NCBI GenBank assembly: GCA_002021875.1
Contig: CP018627.1
Span: 248,001-312,000 of the forward strand
Reading direction: 5' to 3'
DNA length: 64,000 nt
Origin: Streptomyces hygroscopicus
GTDB lineage: Bacteria > Actinomycetota > Actinomycetes > Streptomycetales > Streptomycetaceae
In this document: in pieces, positions 34,427 through 42,067 of the stretch
Layout of the letters: each line of letters opens with the position of its first letter
Numbering within the stretch: position 1 is the first letter of the stretch
The notes under the pieces: generated by a model
Told to the model about the DNA's origin: nothing
Database searches by the model: none
Seen by the model: the letters and a program-made list of their open reading frames with translations, nothing else
Position numbers and translations under genes: made by a program

Positions 34427-35271
34427 CGGGACATCGCCTCCTCACAGGCGCGCCGGACCAGGGTCCGGACCAGTTCCTTGCGATAGTGCGGGCCGCAGGA
34501 CGCGTCGCCCGGGGGATCGACAGCCGCCGCCGCGGCGGACGCACAGGCGTCGAAGGAGCCGCCGCCGGTCAGCACCGCCTCCGCCTCCGGAACGCGGATC
34601 GCCGCTGCCGCCACACCACCGAGCGCCACCCGGCCGCCGCGTACGGCACCGTCCACGACGTCGAGGTCCACGGCCGCCGCCACGATCGCGAAGTCGCCAC
34701 GTCGCTCGGCGAACTCGGTGAGCGCCGCGTGCGGCGCCGTCCGTGGGAAGACGATCTCCACCAGGAGTTCGTCCGGGGCGAGGGCGGTCGTGTAGTAGCC
34801 GAGGAAGAAGTCCCCGGCCGCGATCGAGCGTTCGCCCAGCGGGCCGCGTACGACGAACTCGGCGTCCAGGAGCACCGCGAGCAGACACCATTCGGCGGTG
34901 GCGTCCGCGTGTGCCATGCTGCCCCCGACCGTGCCGCGGGTACGGATCGGCAGATGCCCGATCCAGGCCATGGCCCGGCGCAGTACCTCGAAGCCCCGCG
35001 CGAGTGTGCCCGCCGGGTCGGTCTCCACCGTGTGGTGGGTGGTGAGCGCCCCGATCCGCAGAGCGCCGTCGGCATCCCGGTGCATGCGGTCGAGCTCCCG
35101 GAGGCCGCCGATGTCGACGAGATGATGCGGGCGGGCCAACCGGAAGTTCATCATTCCGACCAGGCTCTGTCCGCCCGCGATGGCCTTGGCGTCGTCACCC
35201 AGCTCGGCCAGCAGCCGTACGGCGCCGACTACGTCACGGGCCCGGTGATACTGAAAGGGCGCGGGCTTCAT
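34423..35271 (-). CDS. Molybdenum hydroxylase FAD-binding medium subunit
   Basis: This 282-residue subunit starts at ATG 35271 behind AGGAAA. The FAD motifs are AKAIAGGQSLVGMMNFRLA and RTRGTVGGSMAHADATAEW, with a CODH_C-type C-terminal domain. It takes electrons from the 2Fe-2S subunit and passes them to an external acceptor. Its stop overlaps the large-subunit start (ATGA). The Pseudomonas nicotinate dehydrogenase NicAB has no FAD subunit and uses a cytochrome-bearing partner instead, so this enzyme is built differently. Confidence 0.9.
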   Translation of the reverse strand: MKPAPFQYHRARDVVGAVRLLAELGDDAKAIAGGQSLVGMMNFRLARPHHLVDIGGLRELDRMHRDADGALRIGALTTHHTVETDPAGTLARGFEVLRRAMAWIGHLPIRTRGTVGGSMAHADATAEWCLLAVLLDAEFVVRGPLGERSIAAGDFFLGYYTTALAPDELLVEIVFPRTAPHAALTEFAERRGDFAIVAAAVDLDVVDGAVRGGRVALGGVAAAAIRVPEAEAVLTGGGSFDACASAAAAAVDPPGDASCGPHYRKELVRTLVRRACEEAMSR

Positions 35272-35333
35272 GGGTTTCCTGTCCTCCCTTGCGTGGGTCG
35301 CCTCGGGTGCGGTTCCGTGCGTGTCCCGGCGGC

Positions 35334-36731
35334 CTAGACCACCGTCTGTTCGCGGACCGCGCGAGGGTCCTGAGCCCGGGCGTCCGCGGTGTCTCCGTCC
35401 AGGGCCCGGCCCTTGGTCTCCGGCGCCGCGATGGCCATCCATATGACGGCGGCCAGCACCGCGAGTCCGAGCACGGCGAACGTCACGGCGAGCCCGAGCG
35501 CCGGCCACATCACCGACCCGAACAGCAGCGGCGCGAACCCGGTGAGTGCCCGGCTGACCGAGGAGGCCCAGCCGAAGCCGCTGGCCCGCAGAGGCGTGGG
35601 GTACAGCTCGGATACGTAGGCGTACATGGCGGGGATGGCGAGCTGCATCACGAAGCCGAACACGGCGATCGCCACGACGGACCCGGTCGGCGCCCTCATC
35701 ACCAGCGCGAACACCACCAGCGCGAGGGTGGCGACCGGAGCCGAGACCCCGATGAGCCACTTGCGGCCGACCACGTCCACCAGGGCGGTGGAGACGAGGA
35801 CGCCGAGGATGCCGACGCCGCTCATCACGGTGGTGTTCATGAAGGTGGCGGTGTCCCCCAGGCCCTCCTCCTTGAGGATGGAGGGCATCCAGCTGAGAGC
35901 CGCGTAGTACACGAGCATCACGGTGGCGAACAGCGACCAGGCCACGGAGGTGACGCGCGGGCTGTGCGCCCATATCTCGCGCAGCTGCTCCACGGCGGCG
36001 GCCACACCGCGTCGGCCGGTCCCGGCGACGGGCTCCGGGATGACGTACGGCTCGGCGGGAGCGCCGGTACGGGCGACGAGGTCGTCGATGACGGCCCTGG
36101 CCTCGGCCTCGCGTCCCTTCTTCGTCAGGTAGACCGGTGACTCGGGGATGCCCCGGCGCACCCAGAACAGCAGGAGCGCGGGCAGCACCATGGTCGCCAG
36201 CATCCAGCGCCAGTTGCCGTCGAGGGGGAGCATCACCGTCGAGACGAGGCCGCACAGCGTCACACCCACCGGCCACCACAGGTCGAGCGCGGTGAGCACC
36301 CGGCCGCGGTACGCCCGCGGCGAGAACTCACCGACCAGGGCGTAGTCGACGGGGATACAGCCGCCGAGCCCCACACCCGCGAGGAAGCGCAGGGCCAGGA
36401 AGAGCGGGTACGTGGGCGAGAGGGCGCCCAGCACCGAGAACAGGGCGAAGATCAGCAGCGTGACGCTGAACGCCTTCGTGCGTCCGATGCGGTCCGCGAC
36501 CGCGCCCCAGGCGATGGCTCCCACGGCCATGCCGACGAGATTGGCGGTCGCCACGAGCCCGCGCCCGCCGAGCGAGAGGTCGAAGTGCGAGCCCAGGAGC
36601 GGCATGAGGAAACCGTTCAGGGCTATGTCGTAGGCGTCGAAGAGGTAGCCGAGACCTCCGATGATGAAAATGCGGCCCTGGACGCCCCATCTCCAGGGAA
36701 GCTCCTGAACGATCTGATCACCGGTTTTCAT
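35334..36731 (-). CDS. MFS transporter, probable nicotinate uptake permease
   Basis: This 465-residue major facilitator has twelve predicted membrane segments. It begins with cytosolic MKTGDQIVQELPWRWGVQGR, then IFIIGGLGYLFDAYDIALNG with an acidic TM1, then the MFS loop GAVADRIGRTKAFSV, and a long central loop between TM6 and TM7 containing IPESPVYLTKKGREAEARAV. The D..D TM1 pattern and RIGR motif resemble aromatic-acid/H+ symporters and sugar-porter-like SHS carriers. Placed between the monooxygenase and hydroxylase genes, it most likely imports nicotinate. The ATG 36731 start follows GGAGCG. The C-terminal tail is acidic and not conserved. Confidence 0.85.
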   Translation of the reverse strand: MKTGDQIVQELPWRWGVQGRIFIIGGLGYLFDAYDIALNGFLMPLLGSHFDLSLGGRGLVATANLVGMAVGAIAWGAVADRIGRTKAFSVTLLIFALFSVLGALSPTYPLFLALRFLAGVGLGGCIPVDYALVGEFSPRAYRGRVLTALDLWWPVGVTLCGLVSTVMLPLDGNWRWMLATMVLPALLLFWVRRGIPESPVYLTKKGREAEARAVIDDLVARTGAPAEPYVIPEPVAGTGRRGVAAAVEQLREIWAHSPRVTSVAWSLFATVMLVYYAALSWMPSILKEEGLGDTATFMNTTVMSGVGILGVLVSTALVDVVGRKWLIGVSAPVATLALVVFALVMRAPTGSVVAIAVFGFVMQLAIPAMYAYVSELYPTPLRASGFGWASSVSRALTGFAPLLFGSVMWPALGLAVTFAVLGLAVLAAVIWMAIAAPETKGRALDGDTADARAQDPRAVREQTVV

Positions 36732-36845
36732 GTTCGCTCCACGGTGGTCGCGTATCGGGTACATGCCGCGCCATTGCGGGTGTGGTACACACGGCTCGGG
36801 CGTGCTGGTCGTCAGTGCCGGGGGCTCCCGCCACGGGCGGTGGGC

Positions 36846-38114
36846 TCAGCGGGCGAACTGGTAGGAGAACGCCCCCAGATCCGGGTCGTTGAGTGGTGTT
36901 CCGCTCCACAGCCAGTCGTACGACACGTCCGACTCGCCGTCGAAGTTCTTGAGCTTCTCGTCCCTGGCCCGCTGCTCCGGGCCGTCGGCCAGGTGGTAGA
37001 AGGTCTTGTTCGCGAGCGACGCGTCCTGGACCATCCCGGCGTGCTTGGCGCGCCGGTCGACGTAGCGGCGCAGCGCCCCTTCTATACCGGAGGCGGTGAC
37101 AGCACCCAGTTCCTCGGCGAGTACGGCCGCGTCCTCCATGGCCTGCGAGGCACCCTGCGCCTGATAAGGGAGCATCGCGTGGCAGGCGTCGCCCAGGAGG
37201 GCGACGCGGCCGTCGAGCCATACGGGGTCGCGGCGCCGGTAGTAGAGGGCGAAGGCCAGGACGTCCTCCTTGGCTTTGGACAGCATCGCCGGGACACGGT
37301 CGTCCCAGCCGGGGAACGCGTCGACGAGGTCCTGCGCGGAGGCGGGAACCGTCCAGTTCTCGCGGACCGCGTCCGTGCAGGGGACGCACGCCACGACGTT
37401 CAGGTAGTCGCCGCCCCGGATCATGTAGTGGACGAGGTGCCGGTCGGGCCCGTACCAGATGGTGCTCTGGTAGCGGTCCACGAGCCAGCGGGTGGCCGGG
37501 TCGGCCGCGATGAGGTCACCGGGGATCAGCGCCCGGTAGGCCATCTCGCCGGAGAACAGCAGCGTGTCGGGGGCGCCCATGAGGTCGCGCACCCGGGATC
37601 GGACGCCGTCGGCGCCGATGATCACATCGGCGCCGTGGCGCCGTCCGTCCTCGGTGACCGCCACCGGCCGCACGGGATCGGTGCGGTCCAATTCGACGAC
37701 CTTGCTGGAAGTGTGGATCGCCACGACGGGCCCGGGGCCCGCGGGGTCCGCACAGGCGTCCAGCAGCATGCGGTGCAGATCGGCCCGGTGGTAGTGCCAG
37801 TACGGGGCGTTGAACTCGTCCTTGCAGCGCTGCCCGAGCGAGGTCAGGCCGACGATCCGGCCGTCCGTCCACCGGCGCCGCACCTGGTCGAGCGGCTCTG
37901 TGCGGATGGCCTCCATCTGCCGGCGCAGCCCGAGACCCATCAGGACGCGGCTGGCGTTGGGCGCGGTCTGGATGCCCGCGCCGACCTCGCCGAGTTCTGC
38001 GGCCTGTTCCAGGACGGTGACCCGCAGGCCGCGCTGGCGCAGTGCCAGGGCGGCGGTCAGACCACCGAGTCCTCCCCCGACGACGGTGACTTCGAACGAC
38101 TGACTGGACGCCAC
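36846..38114 (-). CDS. nicC: 6-hydroxynicotinate 3-monooxygenase-like FAD enzyme (NicC type)
   Basis: This 422-residue class A flavoprotein starts at GTG 38114 behind GGAGGA. It has the dinucleotide fold VTVVGGGLGGLTAALALRQR, the second motif VIIGADGVRSRVRDLMGAPD and the FAD-ribityl motif ALLGDACHAMLPYQAQGASQ with AMEDAAVLAEELG. This is the salicylate hydroxylase/NicC subfamily, which carries out decarboxylative hydroxylation. In context it would convert 6-hydroxynicotinate to 2,5-dihydroxypyridine using NADH and O2. It is somewhat longer at the C-terminus than the Pseudomonas enzyme as I recall it. The next gene upstream encodes the ring-opening dioxygenase for its product. Confidence 0.85.
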   Translation of the reverse strand: MASSQSFEVTVVGGGLGGLTAALALRQRGLRVTVLEQAAELGEVGAGIQTAPNASRVLMGLGLRRQMEAIRTEPLDQVRRRWTDGRIVGLTSLGQRCKDEFNAPYWHYHRADLHRMLLDACADPAGPGPVVAIHTSSKVVELDRTDPVRPVAVTEDGRRHGADVIIGADGVRSRVRDLMGAPDTLLFSGEMAYRALIPGDLIAADPATRWLVDRYQSTIWYGPDRHLVHYMIRGGDYLNVVACVPCTDAVRENWTVPASAQDLVDAFPGWDDRVPAMLSKAKEDVLAFALYYRRRDPVWLDGRVALLGDACHAMLPYQAQGASQAMEDAAVLAEELGAVTASGIEGALRRYVDRRAKHAGMVQDASLANKTFYHLADGPEQRARDEKLKNFDGESDVSYDWLWSGTPLNDPDLGAFSYQFAR

Positions 38115-38187
38115 TCTTCCTCCAATGTGCGGGCGCGTCATGGTGTTGTGTGCGGCGCGGCGGTACGGCGGCTCGCCCCGGAGGCGC

Positions 38188-39219
38188 TCAGCGGTCGGTG
38201 AGCGTCCCGGCGGTGACGACCTCGGTGCCGTCCACCGAGACGGTGCAGCCCCGCATGGCGATGTCGAGGTGGGCGTACGACTCGCGGCCCAGGACCGGGT
38301 GGGGACCGGTCGACCACAGGAAGTTCCCCGCGAACGCGCGGGCGTCCATGCCCATCAGGTCGTCCTTGCCGTACATCGCCGTGGCGAACCAGTCGGCCGT
38401 ACGCATCAGCCCCCAGCCCATGTGGGACAGGCTGCGTGCCCAACGGTCCTGTGCGTCGTCGAAGAACGTCGACAGCATCCGGGCGTCGGCCCCGCCGGAG
38501 ACCTTCTCGATGTGGCCGTCGGATACCTGAAGCGTGACGGGGCTGCTGACGTACTCCTTGAAGGGCAGCAGGATGTCGCCCTCATCCAGCACGATCTGTC
38601 CGTTGGAGATTTCCGGCCAGCACAGCACCATGGTGCTCGGCCAGTGGTCCCAGCGGCCCGGATCGTCGGCGAAGCCGCACTGGAATTCCGGCTTGGAGCC
38701 CGCGAGCTGCACGGTCAGGTCGGTGCCCGCGGTCGAGGTGACCCGCATGACGGACGACCTCTCCAGCAGGTCGACGCCCTCCTGCACCTCCGCCTTGTCG
38801 GTTTCCTTGGGCAGATTGCGAATGAGCACGTCGGGCGCGTCGCAGATGAAGATGATGCGGGTGCCGGCCCGCCGGATCTCCTGCTGTACCGGCGCGTGGA
38901 TGAAGCCCTCGCGGGTCAGGTCGACGACCAGGTCCGCGGATTTCAGCAGGTCCTGGGCGGTGCTGTCGTTGAGGACGGAGAGCAGCCCGGGTCCCGCGCC
39001 GGTGTGTGTGCTCGGCATCGGCGCGGGGCTGCCCCCGGGAACGGTTGCCGCGATGACGTGCGCACCACACGCCTTGGCCGCGCCGAAGGCCGCCGCCACG
39101 TAGTCGCCCCGGCTGCCGGGCTCCGACAGCACGACCACGTGCTCGCCCTCGCGGACCTTGCACAGTCGCAACTCGCGGGTGAAGGCGTCGAGCAGATCGG
39201 CGGAAGAGAGATCGAACAC
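38188..39219 (-). CDS. nicX: 2,5-dihydroxypyridine 5,6-dioxygenase (NicX type)
   Basis: This 343-residue protein starts at GTG 39219 behind GGGAGGA. It belongs to the aminopeptidase-like fold that includes NicX/Hpo, not to the usual extradiol dioxygenases. Visible landmarks are VVLSEPGSRGDYVAAAFGAA, VDLTREGFIHAPVQQEIRRA, MRVTSTAGTDLTVQLAGSKP, and the C-terminal metal site HMGWGL plus ESYAHLDIAMRG, giving the two-His/one-Asp iron ligands. It would open the ring of 2,5-dihydroxypyridine to N-formylmaleamate, the substrate of NicD. It is the first gene of the operon. A generic M29 peptidase call is less likely given the neighbours. Confidence 0.87.
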   Translation of the reverse strand: MFDLSSADLLDAFTRELRLCKVREGEHVVVLSEPGSRGDYVAAAFGAAKACGAHVIAATVPGGSPAPMPSTHTGAGPGLLSVLNDSTAQDLLKSADLVVDLTREGFIHAPVQQEIRRAGTRIIFICDAPDVLIRNLPKETDKAEVQEGVDLLERSSVMRVTSTAGTDLTVQLAGSKPEFQCGFADDPGRWDHWPSTMVLCWPEISNGQIVLDEGDILLPFKEYVSSPVTLQVSDGHIEKVSGGADARMLSTFFDDAQDRWARSLSHMGWGLMRTADWFATAMYGKDDLMGMDARAFAGNFLWSTGPHPVLGRESYAHLDIAMRGCTVSVDGTEVVTAGTLTDR

Positions 39220-39393
39220 GTTTTCCTCCCAGGTCGCTTGCGGTACCGACCGCGGCCTTGTGGTGACGGCGGGCATGCCGCGGCCAGGCTCTGAAGGCGG
39301 CGGTCGAGGGGAATGGCGAAGAGCGGGCAGGGCGCAGGGCCCTCGCCGCCCATGGCGAACAGTGGACTCGGACCGGTTGTGTTGTCCGGCCGA

Positions 39394-39423
39394 CGGAGAT
39401 AATCCGAACACGTACTATCTCCG
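39394..39423. promoter_or_regulatory. Inverted repeat upstream of the nic operon
   Basis: Arms cggagata and tatctccg pair perfectly over 8 bp with a 14-bp spacer, about 175 bp upstream of nicX. The A/T-containing arms stand out from the surrounding GC-rich DNA, and the centre spacing suits a MarR dimer. It is the best candidate operator for the operon, but no second copy was seen near marR. Confidence 0.45.
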
Positions 39424-39982
39424 CTTGGCAAGGGGTGGTCCCGGAGTTAACACGGGTCTTTGCCGGCGACGCCGGGGAGGGCCGCAACCGTCACGGCCCT
39501 GACCTGCGATGGAACGTTCGCATCCGATACCACGCCGCCTCGGTCCGCGCGTTACATGGATTTACCGGCAGGTGTCGAACCAGAAATGCTTCACCGCGAA
39601 GGTGGCCACGGCCTCCGGTCGGCGCCGCTGCGGCGGCATCACGGTGAACGCGGTCGCCGCGGCGCGCTACGCGATCGTCTCGAGATCCCAGCACTGCCCG
39701 CACCCAACCAGCACCCGGGCCAACACAGCCGGCACGGGTGTGGAATCTCTCGTTGGCGCGCCGGATGTCGAGCGGGAGGGCCATGGCGCCGCCCTTACTG
39801 TCCTTGCCGTCCTTGCTGTTCATGCGGCCAGGGGCGCCAACCCGGGCAGGTAGTTGAATATTATACGACACTGCGGACAGGATCACTCCCGCCACCCCGC
39901 GGGGGTCGACCGGGCTTCCATATGGTTTACGGTTCAACTAGTGTCCGGTCAGCGGGCACGGACCCCAAGGATGAAATCTGCC
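39424..39982. other. Spacer between nic operon and wrbA with a possible pirin remnant
   Basis: No complete gene is present. On the minus strand at about 39731-39784 the residues PLDIRRANERFHTRA resemble the start of pirin-family proteins, but similarity stops after about 18 residues in every frame. The A/T-rich block 39850-39950 probably contains the wrbA promoter. Confidence 0.35.
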
Positions 39983-40660
39983 ATGGGCATCTTCAGCCGC
40001 AATCGAACGAACGACACCGACGGAACGGAGACCGCAACCGTGAGCACCCCGATCAAGGTAGCCGTCGTCTACTACTCCTCCACCGGCACGATCGCCGAGG
40101 TCAGCAAGCACATTGCCCAGTCCGCGGAGAAGGCCGGCGCCGAGGTCCGCCTGCTCAAGGCAACCGAGCTGGCCCCGCAGGGGGCGATCGACTCCAACGC
40201 CGCCTGGGCAGCCAATGCCGCCGCCACCGCCGACATCCCTGACGCCACCCCGGCCGACATCGAGTGGGCCGACGCCGTGGTCTTCGGCACCCCCACCCGC
40301 TTCGGCAATGTCTCCGCGCAGCTCAAGCAGTTCATCGACACGCTCGGCGGCCTGTGGGCCCAGGGCAAGCTCGCCGACAAGGTCTACAGCGGCTTCACCT
40401 CCTCCTCCACCACCCATGGCGGCCAGGAGTCCACGCTGCTCGCCCTGTACAACTCCTTCCATCACTTCGGCGGCATCGTCGTCGCCCCCGGCTACACCGA
40501 CCCCGCCAAGTTCGCCGACGGCAACCCCTACGGCACCTCCCACGTCGACGCCCAGGGCGGCAACCCCGTCAACCAGGCCACCCGCGACGCCGCCCGCGTC
40601 CAGGCCGAGCGCATCGTGCGCATCACCACCGCCCTCAAGGCCGGCCTCGCTGCCGCCTGA
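39983..40660 (+). CDS. wrbA: NAD(P)H:quinone oxidoreductase, WrbA type
   Basis: This 225-residue flavodoxin-like protein has the FMN phosphate loop VYYSSTGTIAEVSKHIAQSA, the second FMN motif VFGTPTRFGNVSAQLKQFID, LGGLWAQGKLADKVYSGFTS with STTHGGQESTL, and the typical YGTSHVDAQGGNPVN near the end. WrbA reduces quinones by two electrons using NAD(P)H and FMN, avoiding semiquinone stress. An N-terminal extension of about 20 residues precedes the core; ATG 39983, ATG 39971 or GTG 40040 could be the true start. It may help with redox-active hydroxypyridines made by the neighbouring nic operon, but that is speculation. Confidence 0.9.
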   Translation: MGIFSRNRTNDTDGTETATVSTPIKVAVVYYSSTGTIAEVSKHIAQSAEKAGAEVRLLKATELAPQGAIDSNAAWAANAAATADIPDATPADIEWADAVVFGTPTRFGNVSAQLKQFIDTLGGLWAQGKLADKVYSGFTSSSTTHGGQESTLLALYNSFHHFGGIVVAPGYTDPAKFADGNPYGTSHVDAQGGNPVNQATRDAARVQAERIVRITTALKAGLAAA

Positions 40661-40685
40661 GCCTGCCACTCGGCAGAAACACCAC

Positions 40686-40731
40686 CCCGGGCCGACCGGC
40701 CGTACGACGTCGTACGGCCCGTCGGCCCGGG
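40686..40731. terminator. Bidirectional terminator palindrome
   Basis: This is a 46-bp palindrome whose 23-bp arms are complementary apart from one C:C mismatch, with no loop. It lies between the convergent wrbA and VOC genes, 26 bp after the wrbA stop, and would form a very stable hairpin in either transcript. Confidence 0.8.
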
Positions 40732-40817
40732 CGTCAGCGCGCGTCCGGCCGGTAGGCGCTCCGGCCCCCGCCGCGCCGTGGTGGCCGGAGCGCCTTCGCA
40801 TGCGCGTCCGGGACAGC

Positions 40818-41225
40818 TCAGCTCTGGACAGCCGACGGGTCCATCCACACCACTTCCCAGGTGTGACCATCGGGGTCCTGGAAGGACCGGCCGTACATGA
40901 AGCCGTGGTCCTGGGGTTCTCCTGCGGGCGCGCCGCCCGCGGCCAGTGCCTTGTCCACCAGCTCGTCGACCTTCGCGCGGCTCTCCGCGCTCAGGCACAG
41001 AAGTACCTCGGAGGTCTTGGTGGAGTCCGCGATCTCCTTGTTGGTGAAGTCCTGGTAGCGCTGTCTGGTGAGCAGCATGGCGACGATCGTCTCGCTGATG
41101 ACCACACATGCGCAGTCGTCCGTCGTGAACTGCGGGTTGATCGAGTAGCCGAGCTCGGTGAAGAACTTCTTCGACGTCTCCAGGTCGTTCGTCGCGAGGT
41201 TTACGAAGATCATCTGCTGGTACAC
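40818..41225 (-). CDS. VOC-superfamily (glyoxalase-like) protein
   Basis: This 135-residue protein starts at GTG 41225 behind AAGGAG. It is a two-module vicinal-oxygen-chelate protein: QQMIFVNLATNDLETSKKFF, LGYSINPQFTTDDCACVVIS, and the closing DHGFMYGRSFQDPDGHTWEV. The group includes PhnB-like and resistance proteins of unknown function. Metal ligands are only partly recognisable (Glu near the end, no clear first His), so enzymatic activity is uncertain. It is convergent with wrbA across a strong terminator. Confidence 0.82.
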   Translation of the reverse strand: MYQQMIFVNLATNDLETSKKFFTELGYSINPQFTTDDCACVVISETIVAMLLTRQRYQDFTNKEIADSTKTSEVLLCLSAESRAKVDELVDKALAAGGAPAGEPQDHGFMYGRSFQDPDGHTWEVVWMDPSAVQS

Positions 41226-41359
41226 GGGCCGTCTCCTTCGTCTGTGGCCTTTCACAGGGATGGACCGCGCTGTCCCACGAAACTCATCGCTCGCCGAAAG
41301 AAATCTCCCAGAGGTTCTCAGGCACTGTCCTTGCCGGAAATCTCATCCGCCCTGATGGG

Positions 41360-41640
41360 GGCCGGTGCGGAATCAACTCGGTCATGGAGCGGTGGGTGCA
41401 GATCTGCCGACGTGAACTGCTGGGCCGGCCCTTGGTCTGGAACCAGCGGCACCCGCTCTACGCGCTACGGCAGTTCGAGCATTTCGACCACTCTCATCAC
41501 GCCCACCAGGGCACCGCGAACGCCCGGCCGCCGCACCCGTTACCCACGCCGATCACCGATCCGGAGCAGCTCGCCGGCCTCGACAGACGAAGACGCGAGC
41601 GCCTCGGCGGCATCCTCAACGAGTATCGGCATGCAGCGCG
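41360..41640 (+). pseudogene. Integrase-core transposase C-terminal fragment
   Basis: The frame reads NSVMERWVQICRRELLGRPL, then WNQRHPLYALRQFEHFDHSH, then GTANARPPHPLPTPITDPEQ and RRRERLGGILNEYRHAA. This is the end of an rve-type integrase with the catalytic Glu in the MERW segment. The D residues and N-terminal part are missing. Confidence 0.7.
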
Positions 41641-42012
41641 ACCCGCACGGATGAGCTTTCCGGCAAGCGCACTGGCCAGCGTGGTCTTCGTCGTGTGCCG
41701 CTCGACCGCACCCGCTGCCCTCACGTCCACGTCGGCTGAGCGCCTACGGGGCTCCCGAACCCGGCCAGTGGCCGACGGCTCGCATCGAGCCGGGCGGGAA
41801 TCGAGCACTGGTCCATACCTGTCTCCGGAGCAGTGAACCGGCCTGGCGAGGCCCTGTCAATATCCCCAAGAGGAGGCTCTTCCCGGGTAGTTCGCGGTGG
41901 CCGTGACGGGTTGACACCCTGTTTTCGGGCGCCCATCATCGGTGGGACTTCGACGAGGCTCCTCGTGTATCCAACTGTCCGATCAGCCACTGGGGCTCGT
42001 GGGCCGCATTCT
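41641..42012. other. Upstream region of the rhamnosidase gene, no gene supported
   Basis: This 370-base stretch follows the integrase fragment. No frame shows recognisable protein. It includes lower-GC stretches near 41850-41960 that may hold the rhamnosidase promoter. Confidence 0.4.
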
Positions 42013-42024
42013 TGAATCGATTCA
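42013..42024. promoter_or_regulatory. LacI-type operator upstream of the rhamnosidase
   Basis: The 12-bp sequence tgaatcgattca is a perfect palindrome with the central CG step typical of LacI/GalR operators. It is 43 bp upstream of the rhamnosidase start, a position from which a repressor would block transcription. No LacI gene lies in the window. Confidence 0.55.
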
Positions 42025-42067
42025 TACATCGCGTTTCCGTGTTCCGCACCTGATCCGGGAGGTTTCC

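Noticed and set aside
32084..34486. An 800-codon plus-strand open frame across the molybdenum subunit
   Set aside because: No domain or ribosome binding site is recognisable; the opposite strand carries the xanthine-dehydrogenase-type subunit with all motifs.
32054..35271. Aerobic carbon monoxide dehydrogenase (CoxMSL) assignment
   Set aside because: The CoxL active-site loop YRCSFR is replaced by YRGVSR and the genes are embedded in a complete nicotinate pathway.
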